64,000 nt of DNA from NCBI RefSeq assembly GCF_947259345.1, contig NZ_CAMYLS010000003.1, positions 50,137 to 114,136 on the forward strand, read 5' to 3'. Source of the DNA: an uncultured Maricaulis sp. Its GTDB lineage: Bacteria; Pseudomonadota; Alphaproteobacteria; Caulobacterales; Maricaulaceae. How positions within the stretch are numbered: position 1 is the first letter of the stretch; each line of letters opens with the position of its first letter. The position numbers and the translations under genes are program-made. This document shows positions 34,177 to 43,863 of this stretch, piece by piece. The notes under the pieces are model-generated. The model searched no databases and had not been told where the DNA came from. It was given only the letters and a program-made list of their open reading frames with translations.

Positions 34177-36746
34177 ATCACAGCCTCACCCGCCGGTTCG
34201 CGCATATTATAGCTCGACGCCATCACCCGCCCATAGGCGCCGCCATTGCCGATCAGGATGACGTCGCCTTCCTGGGTTTCCGGCATCAGGCGCTGGGCGC
34301 CGAGACGGTCGGCGGTTTCGCAGATCGGGCCGACAATGTCGGCGATCCAGGCGGACGGCTCGTCGAGCCTTGTCAGGTTGACGATCTCGTGGCGGGCGCC
34401 GTAGAGGGCCGGACGGATAAGCGAGTTCATGCCGGTATTGATCCCGACGAAACGGGCATCCGGCGTCTGCTTCAGCTGGGTCACACGGGCCAGCAGCACA
34501 CCGGACTCGGCCGAGATGTAGCGGCCTGGCTCGATCCAGAGCTGGTATTTGGGATGCGCCGTCTTGAGATCGGTGAGGACCTGGTCGAGCGCGTCCATGT
34601 CGATCCGGCGCACGCCGGAGGCTTCATCGACCGAGAGACCCCCGCCCAGGTCGAGGATTTCGACGTCGGGCATGTCGCGGGCGGTCTCCACCAGGAAGAG
34701 GCCGACGCGGCGCCAGTGATCGGGATCGGAAATGCCCGAGCCGGAATGCACGTGCAGGCCATTGATGATGGCCCCGGCCTCGGCGGCCAGCTTGCGGGCC
34801 TCGACCAGCTCGTCGGCATGCAGGCCGAACTTGGCTTCCGGTCCGGCCGTGCGGACATGCTTGTGATGACCTTCCGGACGCTGGGGATTGATCCGCAGCG
34901 TGATCTTGCGGCCGGAAAAAATCTCCGGCCAGGCGCGCAGCGGGTGCAGGCCGTCGAGGGTGAGGTGGACCCCCATCTCGAGCGCTTGCGCGTATTCCGC
35001 CTTGGGCGCGAAATTCGGTGTGAAGAGGATGCGGTCGACGGGCAGGTCCGGCACCGCCTCGCGGGCGGCGCGGACTTCATTGATCGAGACACATTCCACG
35101 CCCAGCCCGGCTTCCACCGCCGTGCGGATCATGTCGGGATGGCCATTGGCCTTCATCGCATACCAGCCGCGATCAAGCGCCTTGAGGCCGGCAACCGCCG
35201 AGGCGCGGGCCTTCACGGTCTCGAGATCATAGACATAGGTCGCGCCATCGAGCGGACAGAGATCGAGCAGGGCCTGGCGCTTGGCGCGCCACCAGGTGCC
35301 GGTTCCGGCCGGGGCGGCCTCGGTCAGGTTCTCGCCGATCTCGCGCCAGGACGGGCCGAAGGTCTGGTCCATCGGCTTGGGCTGGATGAGTTGGTCGTGC
35401 AGGCGACGGCAGAGCGGCTTGCCCTGATCGCCATCGACGACGACGGTGAGATTGAGGTCATTGGCGGCCTGGGAAACCAGTCGCACAGGGTAATGAGCAA
35501 AGGCTTCCATGGCCGGGCCAAACTGGGCCAGCAGGGCGCGTACGCCGCGTCCGACCAGGCTGACCGCGGCGCAATTCTCGATTATCTCGACGCGGGCGAT
35601 CTCGGCCAGATCGTCTTCGAGCGCGCCGAGCACATCCGGCGTCAGGCCCGGGTCATCATCCAGCGACACGGTGACCGAGGTCTCCGACGTCGAGACCAGG
35701 TCAATCGAGACGCCATGGCGCGAGAAGGGTTCGAAGGCTTTCGCCAGGAAGCCGGAGGCACGCCACATGCCGTCAGTCTCCAGCGTGATCAGGCGCACGC
35801 CCTGTTTCACCGACACCGCCTTGAGGCGCGGCGCGTCCTCTGACGGGGTTTCCGAAATGGTGGTGCCGGACATGTCCGGGCGGTGGGTGCACAGGACCTG
35901 CATCTCGATCCCGGCCTTGCGGACCGGGGAGATGGCCCGCGGATGCAGGACGCCGGCGCCCATGGAGGCGAGCTCCTGGGCTTCGGCATAGGCCAGCGAG
36001 CGGATCTGCCGGGCCGCGCCGGTCAGGCGCGGATCGGCCGAGAAGAAACCGGGCACATCGGTCCAGATTTCCAGCCGTTCGGCGCCCAGCTTGGCGGCGA
36101 AGTAACTTGCTGACGTGTCCGATCCCCCGCGGCCCAGAAGGGCGGTATCGCCATCCTCACGCCGGGCAATGAAGCCTTGTGTGATGATGACCGGTGGCAG
36201 ATCGGCACACAGGCTCTGCAGCTCGGCGTCCGCCTCATGCTGGCAATCGACCGCGAGATAGCCACGCGCGCCGGAGGCGGGCAGGGCGGCAAGGTGGTCA
36301 CGGGCATCGAGCCAGATCGAGTCGATTCCGCCCTTGGCCAGCCAGGCCTGTCCGAGCCGGGTCGCCATCAGCTCGCCCTGGGCCATGATCCGCGCCTTCA
36401 AGCGCGGACTGGCATCGCCGGTCAGAGCCAGACCGGCGCGCAGCCGGGTCAGGGCCTCGAAATGCTCGGCCAGCAAGGCCGCGCCATTGACGCCCAGCTC
36501 GTCGGCCAGGGTCAGGTGGCGGGCCTTGATGGCCTCCAGCTCATCCTCGCCAGAGCCGGCGACAGCCTTTTCCACCAGGGTGTCGAGCAGGTTGGAGATG
36601 GTGGCAATCGCGGAATGGACGACGAAGACGCGTTTGCCCTCCGCGCGCACGGCGTCAATCCGTTTGGAGATCACACGCCAATCGGCCAGCGATTTAACGC
36701 TGGTGCCGCCAAATTTCAGGACGACCCAATTTTGCGCATGTTCCAT
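34173..36746 (-). CDS. lysAC: Bifunctional aspartate kinase / diaminopimelate decarboxylase
   Basis: 857 residues. Fuses the first and last enzymes of the lysine pathway. The kinase (about 1-450) begins VVLKFGGTSVKSLADW and contains GRGGSDTSASYFAAKLGA, then paired ACT domains. The decarboxylase (about 470-857) has the PLP lysine in DRGWYAMKANGHPDMI, HVHSGSGI, and IEPGRYISAESGVLLARV. One leader hairpin (ACCGC-AAAGAG-GCGGT) sits just before the ribosome site CTGGAGAG at about 36750-36770. Similar fusions are known in some proteobacteria. Intergenic 36747-36868 holds this leader only. Confidence 0.94.
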   Translation of the reverse strand: MEHAQNWVVLKFGGTSVKSLADWRVISKRIDAVRAEGKRVFVVHSAIATISNLLDTLVEKAVAGSGEDELEAIKARHLTLADELGVNGAALLAEHFEALTRLRAGLALTGDASPRLKARIMAQGELMATRLGQAWLAKGGIDSIWLDARDHLAALPASGARGYLAVDCQHEADAELQSLCADLPPVIITQGFIARREDGDTALLGRGGSDTSASYFAAKLGAERLEIWTDVPGFFSADPRLTGAARQIRSLAYAEAQELASMGAGVLHPRAISPVRKAGIEMQVLCTHRPDMSGTTISETPSEDAPRLKAVSVKQGVRLITLETDGMWRASGFLAKAFEPFSRHGVSIDLVSTSETSVTVSLDDDPGLTPDVLGALEDDLAEIARVEIIENCAAVSLVGRGVRALLAQFGPAMEAFAHYPVRLVSQAANDLNLTVVVDGDQGKPLCRRLHDQLIQPKPMDQTFGPSWREIGENLTEAAPAGTGTWWRAKRQALLDLCPLDGATYVYDLETVKARASAVAGLKALDRGWYAMKANGHPDMIRTAVEAGLGVECVSINEVRAAREAVPDLPVDRILFTPNFAPKAEYAQALEMGVHLTLDGLHPLRAWPEIFSGRKITLRINPQRPEGHHKHVRTAGPEAKFGLHADELVEARKLAAEAGAIINGLHVHSGSGISDPDHWRRVGLFLVETARDMPDVEILDLGGGLSVDEASGVRRIDMDALDQVLTDLKTAHPKYQLWIEPGRYISAESGVLLARVTQLKQTPDARFVGINTGMNSLIRPALYGARHEIVNLTRLDEPSAWIADIVGPICETADRLGAQRLMPETQEGDVILIGNGGAYGRVMASSYNMREPAGEAVI

Positions 36747-36868
36747 GTTGAACTCTCCAGTTTGACCGCCTCTTTGCGGTTAACTGGCGTCCTTACAGGC
36801 TTGCAGGCACGACGCCAACGTCAAGTTGGATTGGGTCTGCAGTATAGGCAGGGCGCGCGATGGCAGTC

Positions 36869-37738
36869 CTAGTCGGTATGGACAACAACCGGCTCACCTG
36901 AACTGGCGCCAATGATGACGGGCCAGTGCAGGGCGCTCATGACCGTACGGCATGCCGTGTCCGCATGGCAGGCGGCGGCGAACTCGCGGGAAGTCTGGAA
37001 GTCCCCCTGAGAGGCGGCCGGCAGATTGAGATGGGCCGCAAGCCGATCGGCCAGGCGAACGCCATAGCGGCTCTCGACAGCGTCGAAACTTGCCTGGAGG
37101 CTTTCCGCCTCACCGCAGTCACGATCGAGGACGCAGGTGGCGTGGAAGGCCAGCCAGTCACCGTCAGCTTCTGCGACCTCAATATACTGATCGAATATAT
37201 CGGCGGGTCCGATGCGGTAATGGCCCAGTTCAATCGTGAAGGGGCCGCGGCGCGGCGTGTCGCCGAAATCAAGATGATCATGTGTGCTGACGCCGGCCGT
37301 GTCGGCGATGGCCCGGACCGATGCCGGAAACAGTGGCAGGATGTCGCCATTGCTGCGTCGTGCTGAATTGAGCGCGTCCAGGCTTTCTGCCCAGAGCATG
37401 TTGCGCGGCGATCCGAAGGCGATGGCTTCGCGCTCATCGCTGCGAAGGCTGGCATTCGTGAAAAGGATGGCGACAAAAAGCGCCACACAGCCAAGCCCGA
37501 GCGCTGTCGACAGGACGGCCTGCTTCTTCAGCGTTGTGTAGACGAAGCCGAGAACCGCCAGGACGAGGCCGAGCACAAGATACCATCCGCCGGATGTCGC
37601 CACATAAAACAGCGTGCTCAAGAAGGCGAACGGTAGATAGATGAAAAGGAAGGCGAGGATAACGAGCCGCACAAGGCTGAGGATCGCGTTGCTGATATCA
37701 GTGAAGCTGAAAACGAAAAACATGCGGACCCCCATCAT
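36869..37738 (-). CDS. Unknown three-helix membrane protein
   Basis: 289 residues. Hydrophobic segments at about 14-40, 43-65 and 76-96, then a soluble C-terminal region of about 190 residues with Cys in TCVLDRDCGEAES and ACHADTACRTV that could form disulfides. Third-position base use is more A/T-rich than that of lysAC. Start alternatives are ATG at 37738, 37735 and 37723. No family recognised. It stands alone, divergent from amn. Confidence 0.7.
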   Translation of the reverse strand: MMGVRMFFVFSFTDISNAILSLVRLVILAFLFIYLPFAFLSTLFYVATSGGWYLVLGLVLAVLGFVYTTLKKQAVLSTALGLGCVALFVAILFTNASLRSDEREAIAFGSPRNMLWAESLDALNSARRSNGDILPLFPASVRAIADTAGVSTHDHLDFGDTPRRGPFTIELGHYRIGPADIFDQYIEVAEADGDWLAFHATCVLDRDCGEAESLQASFDAVESRYGVRLADRLAAHLNLPAASQGDFQTSREFAAACHADTACRTVMSALHWPVIIGASSGEPVVVHTD

Positions 37739-37892
37739 CGATTTCCAAGTCTATTGGCCAATAATGCTGGCGGATTTTGAATGCTTCGTGAACAGATTCT
37801 CCCGGAAGGCGAGTGATGCGCTCAGCTCTGTCGCCAAAATTTCGTGAACGCGGCAATTTACCCATGGCCAGAATTCGGGCATGAGAGCGGCG

Positions 37893-39359
37893 ATGAAAAA
37901 AGACTATAAGGTTGCAAGAACACCCGCTGAAGCGGTGGAGCAGCTCGAAGCGCTCTACCAATCGTCCGTTGAACGCCTCCAGACCGCGTTGAAATCCTTC
38001 CTTGATGGCGGACCGCCGCCATCCCATGACGAGCGCGAGGCTGGCGCGTTTGTTTATCCCGAATTGCGTGTAACTTATGAGCCGGACGGACCGCCGCCGC
38101 CGGTCAGCCGTGCCTTCGGCAAATTCACCGATACCGGGCTCTATGCCTCGACCATTACCAATCCGACCCTGTTCGCGGACTATCTGATCGAGCAGCTCAC
38201 CCTGCTCGCCGACCAGTATGAGATCACCATCGAGACCGGGCCGTCGGAGACGGAGATCCCATTCTCCTACGTGCTCGACGGCGCCGATGATCTGGACATG
38301 GATGCGGCCTCGCCGGCCGAACTGGTCCGCCACTTTCCCTATGCCGATCTGTCCAGGGTCAATGACGACCTGCCCAATGGTCTGAAAGTGATGCAGCAGG
38401 GCGCGGTCAAGCCACTCTCCCTGTTCGAGGCCCCGCGGGTGGATTACTCGCTGCAGCGGCTGCGCCACTACACCGGCACGCCCTATGAAGACACGCAGCA
38501 ATTCATTCTCTTCACCAATTACCATCGCTATGTCGACGCCTTCACCGCCTGGGCCATCCGCCAGCTGAAGGAAGACAATCACTACGAATCCTTCTCGGCG
38601 GCAGGCAATGTCAGCGTTGATGCCGATACGCCGAACGCGCATGCCGTGGTCGAGGGTGCGCCCTGGCGCCGCTTCCAGATGCCGGCCTATCACCTGAAGG
38701 CGCCGGGCGGTCGCGGCATCACCCTGGTCAATATCGGGGTCGGCCCGTCAAACGCGAAAACCATCACCGACCATCTCGCCGTGCTGCGACCGCAGTGCTG
38801 GCTGATGATCGGCCATTGCGGTGGCCTGCGTCACTCGCAGCGCCTCGGCGATTATGTGCTGGCCCACGCTTATCTGCGCTATGACGCGGTGCTGGATGAG
38901 GACATGCCTCTGGAAGTCCCGATCCCGCCAATCGCGGAAATCCAGATCGCGCTGGAACAGGGCGTGGCCTCGGTCTCCGGCGATAGCGGCGAGACGCTGA
39001 AATCGCGCCTGCGCACGGGTACGGTGGCTACCTATGCCGACCGCAATTGGGAGCTTCGCTATGCCGCCCAGGCGAAGCGAATCAACCAGTCCCGCGCCAT
39101 CGCCGTGGACATGGAATCAGCGACCATCGCCGCCAACGGCCTGCGCCTGCGCGTGCCCTATGGCACGCTGCTCTGCGTCTCGGACAAGCCGCTGCACGGC
39201 GAACTCAAACTGCCGGGCGCGGCCAATCTTTTCTACCAACGCTCGGTTTCCGAGCACCTCGCCGCCGGGATCGAAACCATCGAGATCCTCAAGCGCGATG
39301 AGGGCGCAGCCCTTCATTCGCGGAAGTTGCGGAGTTTTGACGAGCCGCCGTTCCGGTAG
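37893..39359 (+). CDS. amn: AMP nucleosidase
   Basis: 488 residues. Splits AMP to adenine and ribose 5-phosphate. The N-terminal AMN domain reads TPAEAVEQLEALYQSSVERL. The catalytic nucleoside-phosphorylase-like domain has LVNIGVGPSNAKTITDHLAVLRPQCWLMIGHCGG, YVLAHAYLRYDAVLDEDMP and VDMESATIAANGLRLRVPYGTLLCVSDKPLHG. I prefer the ATG at 37893 (MKKDYKVAR) because it aligns with the E. coli N-terminus; 37881 is possible. Downstream is a strong hairpin. Confidence 0.93.
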   Translation: MKKDYKVARTPAEAVEQLEALYQSSVERLQTALKSFLDGGPPPSHDEREAGAFVYPELRVTYEPDGPPPPVSRAFGKFTDTGLYASTITNPTLFADYLIEQLTLLADQYEITIETGPSETEIPFSYVLDGADDLDMDAASPAELVRHFPYADLSRVNDDLPNGLKVMQQGAVKPLSLFEAPRVDYSLQRLRHYTGTPYEDTQQFILFTNYHRYVDAFTAWAIRQLKEDNHYESFSAAGNVSVDADTPNAHAVVEGAPWRRFQMPAYHLKAPGGRGITLVNIGVGPSNAKTITDHLAVLRPQCWLMIGHCGGLRHSQRLGDYVLAHAYLRYDAVLDEDMPLEVPIPPIAEIQIALEQGVASVSGDSGETLKSRLRTGTVATYADRNWELRYAAQAKRINQSRAIAVDMESATIAANGLRLRVPYGTLLCVSDKPLHGELKLPGAANLFYQRSVSEHLAAGIETIEILKRDEGAALHSRKLRSFDEPPFR

Positions 39360-39374
39360 GGGATTGACCGACAT

Positions 39375-39409
39375 CGCTTTTCCTCCACATGTCATGGGGA
39401 GGAAAAGCG
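39375..39409. terminator. Strong hairpin after amn
   Basis: CGCTTTTCCTCC (39375-39386) and GGAGGAAAAGCG (39398-39409) pair perfectly over 12 bp. The downstream T run (GGTTTT) is short and offset, so it may be a terminator or a small palindromic element. Confidence 0.55.
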
Positions 39410-39454
39410 GGGCTGGTTTTGGGGTTTAAACCAAGCGCCTTGGCGCACACCTGC

Positions 39455-39585
39455 CCATAAACCGCTTGCCGAGAGTTCGCCGTATCCGGTTCTTGAGCTC
39501 AAGGGGCATGCCCGCGGAGCGGCGCCTGCGGCGTCCTTGACCTCAAGAACCGGATACGGCCTGCTGGCTGACAAGCGATCTATGG
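39455..39585. repeat. Palindromic repeat element, copy 2 (inverted relative to copy 1)
   Basis: About 131 bp. Ends CCATAAACCGCTTG and CAAGCGATCTATGG match the copy 1 ends. Its right arm (CGGATACGGCCTGCTGGCTGACAAG, 39551-39575) equals the reverse complement of the left arm of copy 1, and vice versa, so the copy is inverted. The arms are asymmetric, which fixes an orientation. The rest of 39360-39727 contains this copy and the amn hairpin; no gene is seen. Confidence 0.85.
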
Positions 39586-39727
39586 ATCGATCCGCGCCAG
39601 GCGCGAATATTCAAGACGCCGGCCCGGCTCTCGCCGTCGTAAACAGAGGGACGCACCCGGCATCTGTCCTGTTGTTGTCGCGCCGCAAGTCTGCGTAGTC
39701 TCGTTTGAAACAACACCGGACCTGCCC

Positions 39728-40360
39728 ATGTCGACTTCCAACACGCTTGCATTGCCATCCTGGTTCGGTCGCGCCCTAGTCGAGGGCGTGCTGATCGTCT
39801 TTGCGGTCGTACTCGGTTTCATCGTCAATGAATGGCGCGAGGATGTCGCGCACCGGCGCGCGGCCGATGCGGCAATGGCCCGGGTTGTGGCCGAGGTCGA
39901 GACGAATATCGCCGCCCTGGAAGCAGTCGTGGGCTATCACGAGACCGTCGTCGAGCGGATCGGCGCGCGACTGGCCGCGATCGAGACGGGTGACGCCCCG
40001 GCGGACGGGGTCTTGTTCGACGAGGTCATGGGCGTGATGAATCGCGGGGTAAATGCACCCGGCCTGTCCAGTTTCGCCTGGGAACACGCCCAGCAGCATG
40101 GCCGGCTGGATATCCTGCCTTACGAACAGGTCGCGGCCGTGGCCCGTGTCTATGAGATGCAGGCCAATGGCGTCAGCGCGACCTGGCGCCAGATTGTCGA
40201 ACTCCTCTTTGCCGGACCTGAAATCATGCGCGGCGAGGATTTGCGCCCCAGCCTGCGTTTCACACAGATCGGCTTTGCCGAACTGGCCTCGCAGGAACGC
40301 TTCCTGATCAGCCAGTATGAGCACTTGCTGGAGGAATTGGGTGAGGCTGCTGACGGCTAG
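39728..40360 (+). CDS. Unknown protein with one N-terminal membrane helix
   Basis: 210 residues. One hydrophobic segment (VEGVLIVFAVVLGFIVNEW) near residue 20 is followed by a long helical region, rich in Ala and Glu, that looks extracytoplasmic or coiled. The start is the first ATG (MSTSNTLALPSWF). The DUF6090-like architecture (membrane helix followed by NEWRED) is common in this lineage, but the function is unknown. The phosphatase gene follows after 93 bp. Confidence 0.68.
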   Translation: MSTSNTLALPSWFGRALVEGVLIVFAVVLGFIVNEWREDVAHRRAADAAMARVVAEVETNIAALEAVVGYHETVVERIGARLAAIETGDAPADGVLFDEVMGVMNRGVNAPGLSSFAWEHAQQHGRLDILPYEQVAAVARVYEMQANGVSATWRQIVELLFAGPEIMRGEDLRPSLRFTQIGFAELASQERFLISQYEHLLEELGEAADG

Positions 40361-40453
40361 TCATGCTGATCCGTTGGCACTGCATTCAGCCGTGAACGGA
40401 ATTTGTCGCGGCGCAGCCTTGCCGCGGGGCAGGTGATTGCGTACCTCCGATAC

Positions 40454-41224
<771 letters not shown>

Positions 41225-41236
41225 GCATCATACGCC

Positions 41237-42526
41237 ATGGCTGGACCGATCCATCAGCATCGCCTCCCCTGGCAGAACCCGATCGATGTGTTCGCGCCCT
41301 GGGCGCAATCGCCCCATGCCCTGCTCCTGCATGATGGCCGGCATGGCCGCTCGCGCATGTTCGTGGCGCCGGATGCGATCGCCAGCGGCGCCGACCGGGC
41401 AGCCTTCGACGCCTTCGCCGCGCAGGGTCGCGAGGAGGGCGGGCTCTGGGCCGGGCTGTTCGGCTATGACCTGGCCGCCGCCTTTGAACGCCTGCCGCAT
41501 CTCGATCCGCGCTGGCCACCGCTCGCCGTGGCGCGCTATCCGGCCTGGATCGAGTTTGATCGCGAGGCGGGGCTTGTCGAGATCAAGGGCGTCGAAGAAG
41601 GCGCCGTGGCCGGCCTGCTCGCGGCGGTCCGCCAGTCCGGTCCGGCCCCGGAAATGCCTGCGACCAGTGGCGCCGCAAGCTGGCAGCCGCGCTGGTCCCG
41701 CGACCAGTATCTCAAGGCAGCCGGTCGCGCCCGCGATTATGTCCATGCCGGCGATGTATTCCAGGTCAATCTGTCCCACGCCTTCGACGTCACCCTGGAC
41801 CCGGCGGATCATCCCTATGCGGTTTTCCGGCGCCTGTCCGAGCACTCACCGGCGCCGCATGCGGCCTATCTCTGCCTCGACCCCGATCACATCGTGTTGA
41901 CCAATTCGCCCGAGCGCTTCCTGCGCGTCGCGTCCGGTCATGTCGAGGCGCGGCCGATCAAGGGGACGCGGCGCCGCGCCGCCGACCCGGAGGAGGACCG
42001 GCGCCTGGCCGAGGAATTGGCGGCCAGTGCCAAGGACCGGGCGGAAAACCTGATGATTGTCGACCTGATGCGCAATGACCTGTCGCGCGTCTGCCGCCCC
42101 GGTTCGGTCCATGTCCCGCTGCTGTGCGCGATCGAGACCTATGCCAATGTCCATCATCTGGTTTCGGTGGTTGAGGGCGATCTGGCTGCCGAGCACGACG
42201 TGTTTGATCTCCTCGCCGCGAGCTTCCCGCCCGGATCCATTACCGGTGCTCCCAAGGTGCGGGCGATGGAGGTCATTTCCGAACTCGAAGGCGAGCCGCG
42301 CGGCGCTTATTGCGGGGCGCTGGGCTGGATTGACGGGGAGGGCGGCGATATGGACCTCAATGTGATGATCCGCACGGCCGCCCTGCGGCGCGAGGGCACG
42401 GGCTGGCGCGCCAGCCTGCGTTCCGGCGGCGGGATTGTCGCCGACAGCGAGCCGGTGTCGGAATATGAGGAAACACTGACCAAGGTTTCGGCCTTGCGCC
42501 GGGCCCTGGGGGCGGATGCGGAATGA
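41237..42526 (+). CDS. pabB: Aminodeoxychorismate synthase component I
   Basis: 429 residues. Makes 4-amino-4-deoxychorismate from chorismate and ammonia for folate synthesis. The C-terminal chorismate-binding domain has ARPIKGTRRRA (the Lys of PIKGT is the PabB-type nucleophile), ENLMIVDLMRNDLSR, GSITGAPKVRAMEVISELE and GAYCGALGWID. No glutaminase (PabA) domain is fused and none is nearby. Overlaps pabC by 4 bp, so they are coupled. Confidence 0.93.
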   Translation: MAGPIHQHRLPWQNPIDVFAPWAQSPHALLLHDGRHGRSRMFVAPDAIASGADRAAFDAFAAQGREEGGLWAGLFGYDLAAAFERLPHLDPRWPPLAVARYPAWIEFDREAGLVEIKGVEEGAVAGLLAAVRQSGPAPEMPATSGAASWQPRWSRDQYLKAAGRARDYVHAGDVFQVNLSHAFDVTLDPADHPYAVFRRLSEHSPAPHAAYLCLDPDHIVLTNSPERFLRVASGHVEARPIKGTRRRAADPEEDRRLAEELAASAKDRAENLMIVDLMRNDLSRVCRPGSVHVPLLCAIETYANVHHLVSVVEGDLAAEHDVFDLLAASFPPGSITGAPKVRAMEVISELEGEPRGAYCGALGWIDGEGGDMDLNVMIRTAALRREGTGWRASLRSGGGIVADSEPVSEYEETLTKVSALRRALGADAE

Positions 42527-43323
42527 GCGGAATTGCTTTCAAGGATGGCGACTGGATCGAGACGGCCCGCACCGGCTGGGGACTGGAGGATCGGGGCGGC
42601 TTGCTGGGCGATGGCCTGTTCGAGACCCTGCACGTCATCAAGGGCAAGGCAGTCCGCTTTGACCGGCACATGGCCCGGCTGGCGCGCAGCGCCGCTGAAC
42701 TCGGCCTGCCCGGGCCGCGCGATGCCGATGGCATGGCCGAGCTGATCGGCGAGCTGGTGGCCCGCAATGCCTTGAAGGATGCGGTGGTCCGCCTGACCCT
42801 GACCGCCGGTATCGGTCCGCGCGGTCTGGAACGCCCGGAAGAGCTGGTTCCTTCCCTGACCCTGACGGCCGCGCCGCGCAAGGCGCCACCGGCCAGTCTC
42901 GCGCTTTGTCTTAGCGAGATCCGCCGCTCACCGGCCAGTCTGACCGCGCGGCACAAGACCTTGTCCTACATGGATAATGTCCAGGCCCGCCGCCAGGCGC
43001 GCGGTCAGGGGGCGGACATGGCGCTTTTGACCGACACGCGCGGGAACCTGTCCGGCTGTGACAGCGCCAATCTTTTCTGGCTGACAGGCGGCGATGTCTT
43101 CACCCCGGCCACGGCGTGCGGTGTGCTGGCGGGAACCGTGCGGGCGGAAATCCTCGATTCCATGCCGGTCGAGACCGGGGCCTTTCCGGTCGACCTGCTT
43201 GAGGGCGCCGAGGCTGTCTTCGTGACCAATGCGGTGTTCGGGGCTGTGCCGGTCACAACGCTGGATGGGCGCCCGGTCGGGTCCGGGGAGTTGCCGACCC
43301 GGATTGCCGCGCTCTTTGCCTGA
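42523..43323 (+). CDS. pabC: Aminodeoxychorismate lyase / class IV aminotransferase
   Basis: 266 residues. PLP enzyme that yields 4-aminobenzoate and pyruvate. DRGGLLGDGLFETLHVIKGKAVRFDRHM, RHKTLSYMDNVQARRQA (the PLP Lys) and DTRGNLSGCDSANLFW are the class IV landmarks. Branched-chain aminotransferase activity is an alternative by sequence, but the pabB coupling favours PabC. The next gene is on the opposite strand. Confidence 0.9.
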   Translation: MSGIAFKDGDWIETARTGWGLEDRGGLLGDGLFETLHVIKGKAVRFDRHMARLARSAAELGLPGPRDADGMAELIGELVARNALKDAVVRLTLTAGIGPRGLERPEELVPSLTLTAAPRKAPPASLALCLSEIRRSPASLTARHKTLSYMDNVQARRQARGQGADMALLTDTRGNLSGCDSANLFWLTGGDVFTPATACGVLAGTVRAEILDSMPVETGAFPVDLLEGAEAVFVTNAVFGAVPVTTLDGRPVGSGELPTRIAALFA

Positions 43324-43863
43324 TCAGCCGCGCGAGACGACGATCGAGCGGCGCGGGCGCAGATAGAAGATTTCCGAGATATTGAACTGGCTGACTCCGA
43401 GCTCGCCGAACATGGTGTCGTACTGGTAGTCGACCTCGACCATGATCACCGAGCGATTACGTTCCAGCACGCCGCCGGGTACCGAGATCGAACTGCCCTC
43501 GGAATAGGGCGCCATCCCGCTGGCGTCCGACCATTGCACTTCGACCGTCCCGTCGGAGTCCATCATCACCGAAGTGATGCGGATTTCCAGCGGGGTCGGA
43601 TCGAAAGGCGCCACGATGACCGCGCCGGCATTGAGAATGTCATTGATCTCGTCATCGGTGATTACATCGTCCTGGGCGACAAGGTCGGCGAGCGCGCTGG
43701 AAATGGATGTGATCTTGCGGTCGATGGACAAGGCCAGGCTGATCTCGACCGATCCCAGATAGAGCAGGATCATGAAAGGCGCGATCAAGGCGAACTCGAC
43801 CGCGGAGACACCGCGGCGATCACCGGCCAGCCGGCGCAGGAGGCGGGCGAGCGGTCTAATCAT
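43324..43863 (-). CDS. TadE/TadF-like pilus assembly protein
   Basis: 179 residues. Short basic N-terminus, then a TadE-type hydrophobic stretch GVSAVEFALIAPFMILLYLGSVEI with the SAVEFA motif in which Glu is at the pseudopilin-like position. The rest is a beta-rich domain ending YLRPRRSIVVSRG. Partner of the next minus-strand gene and of the Tad machinery. It overlaps its neighbour by 8 bp. Confidence 0.82.
   Translation of the reverse strand: MIRPLARLLRRLAGDRRGVSAVEFALIAPFMILLYLGSVEISLALSIDRKITSISSALADLVAQDDVITDDEINDILNAGAVIVAPFDPTPLEIRITSVMMDSDGTVEVQWSDASGMAPYSEGSSISVPGGVLERNRSVIMVEVDYQYDTMFGELGVSQFNISEIFYLRPRRSIVVSRG

Noticed and set aside
36747..36868. Lysine riboswitch ahead of lysAC
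   Set aside because: Only one small hairpin is visible before the ribosome site. The long multi-helix L-box core is not present in this 122-bp interval.
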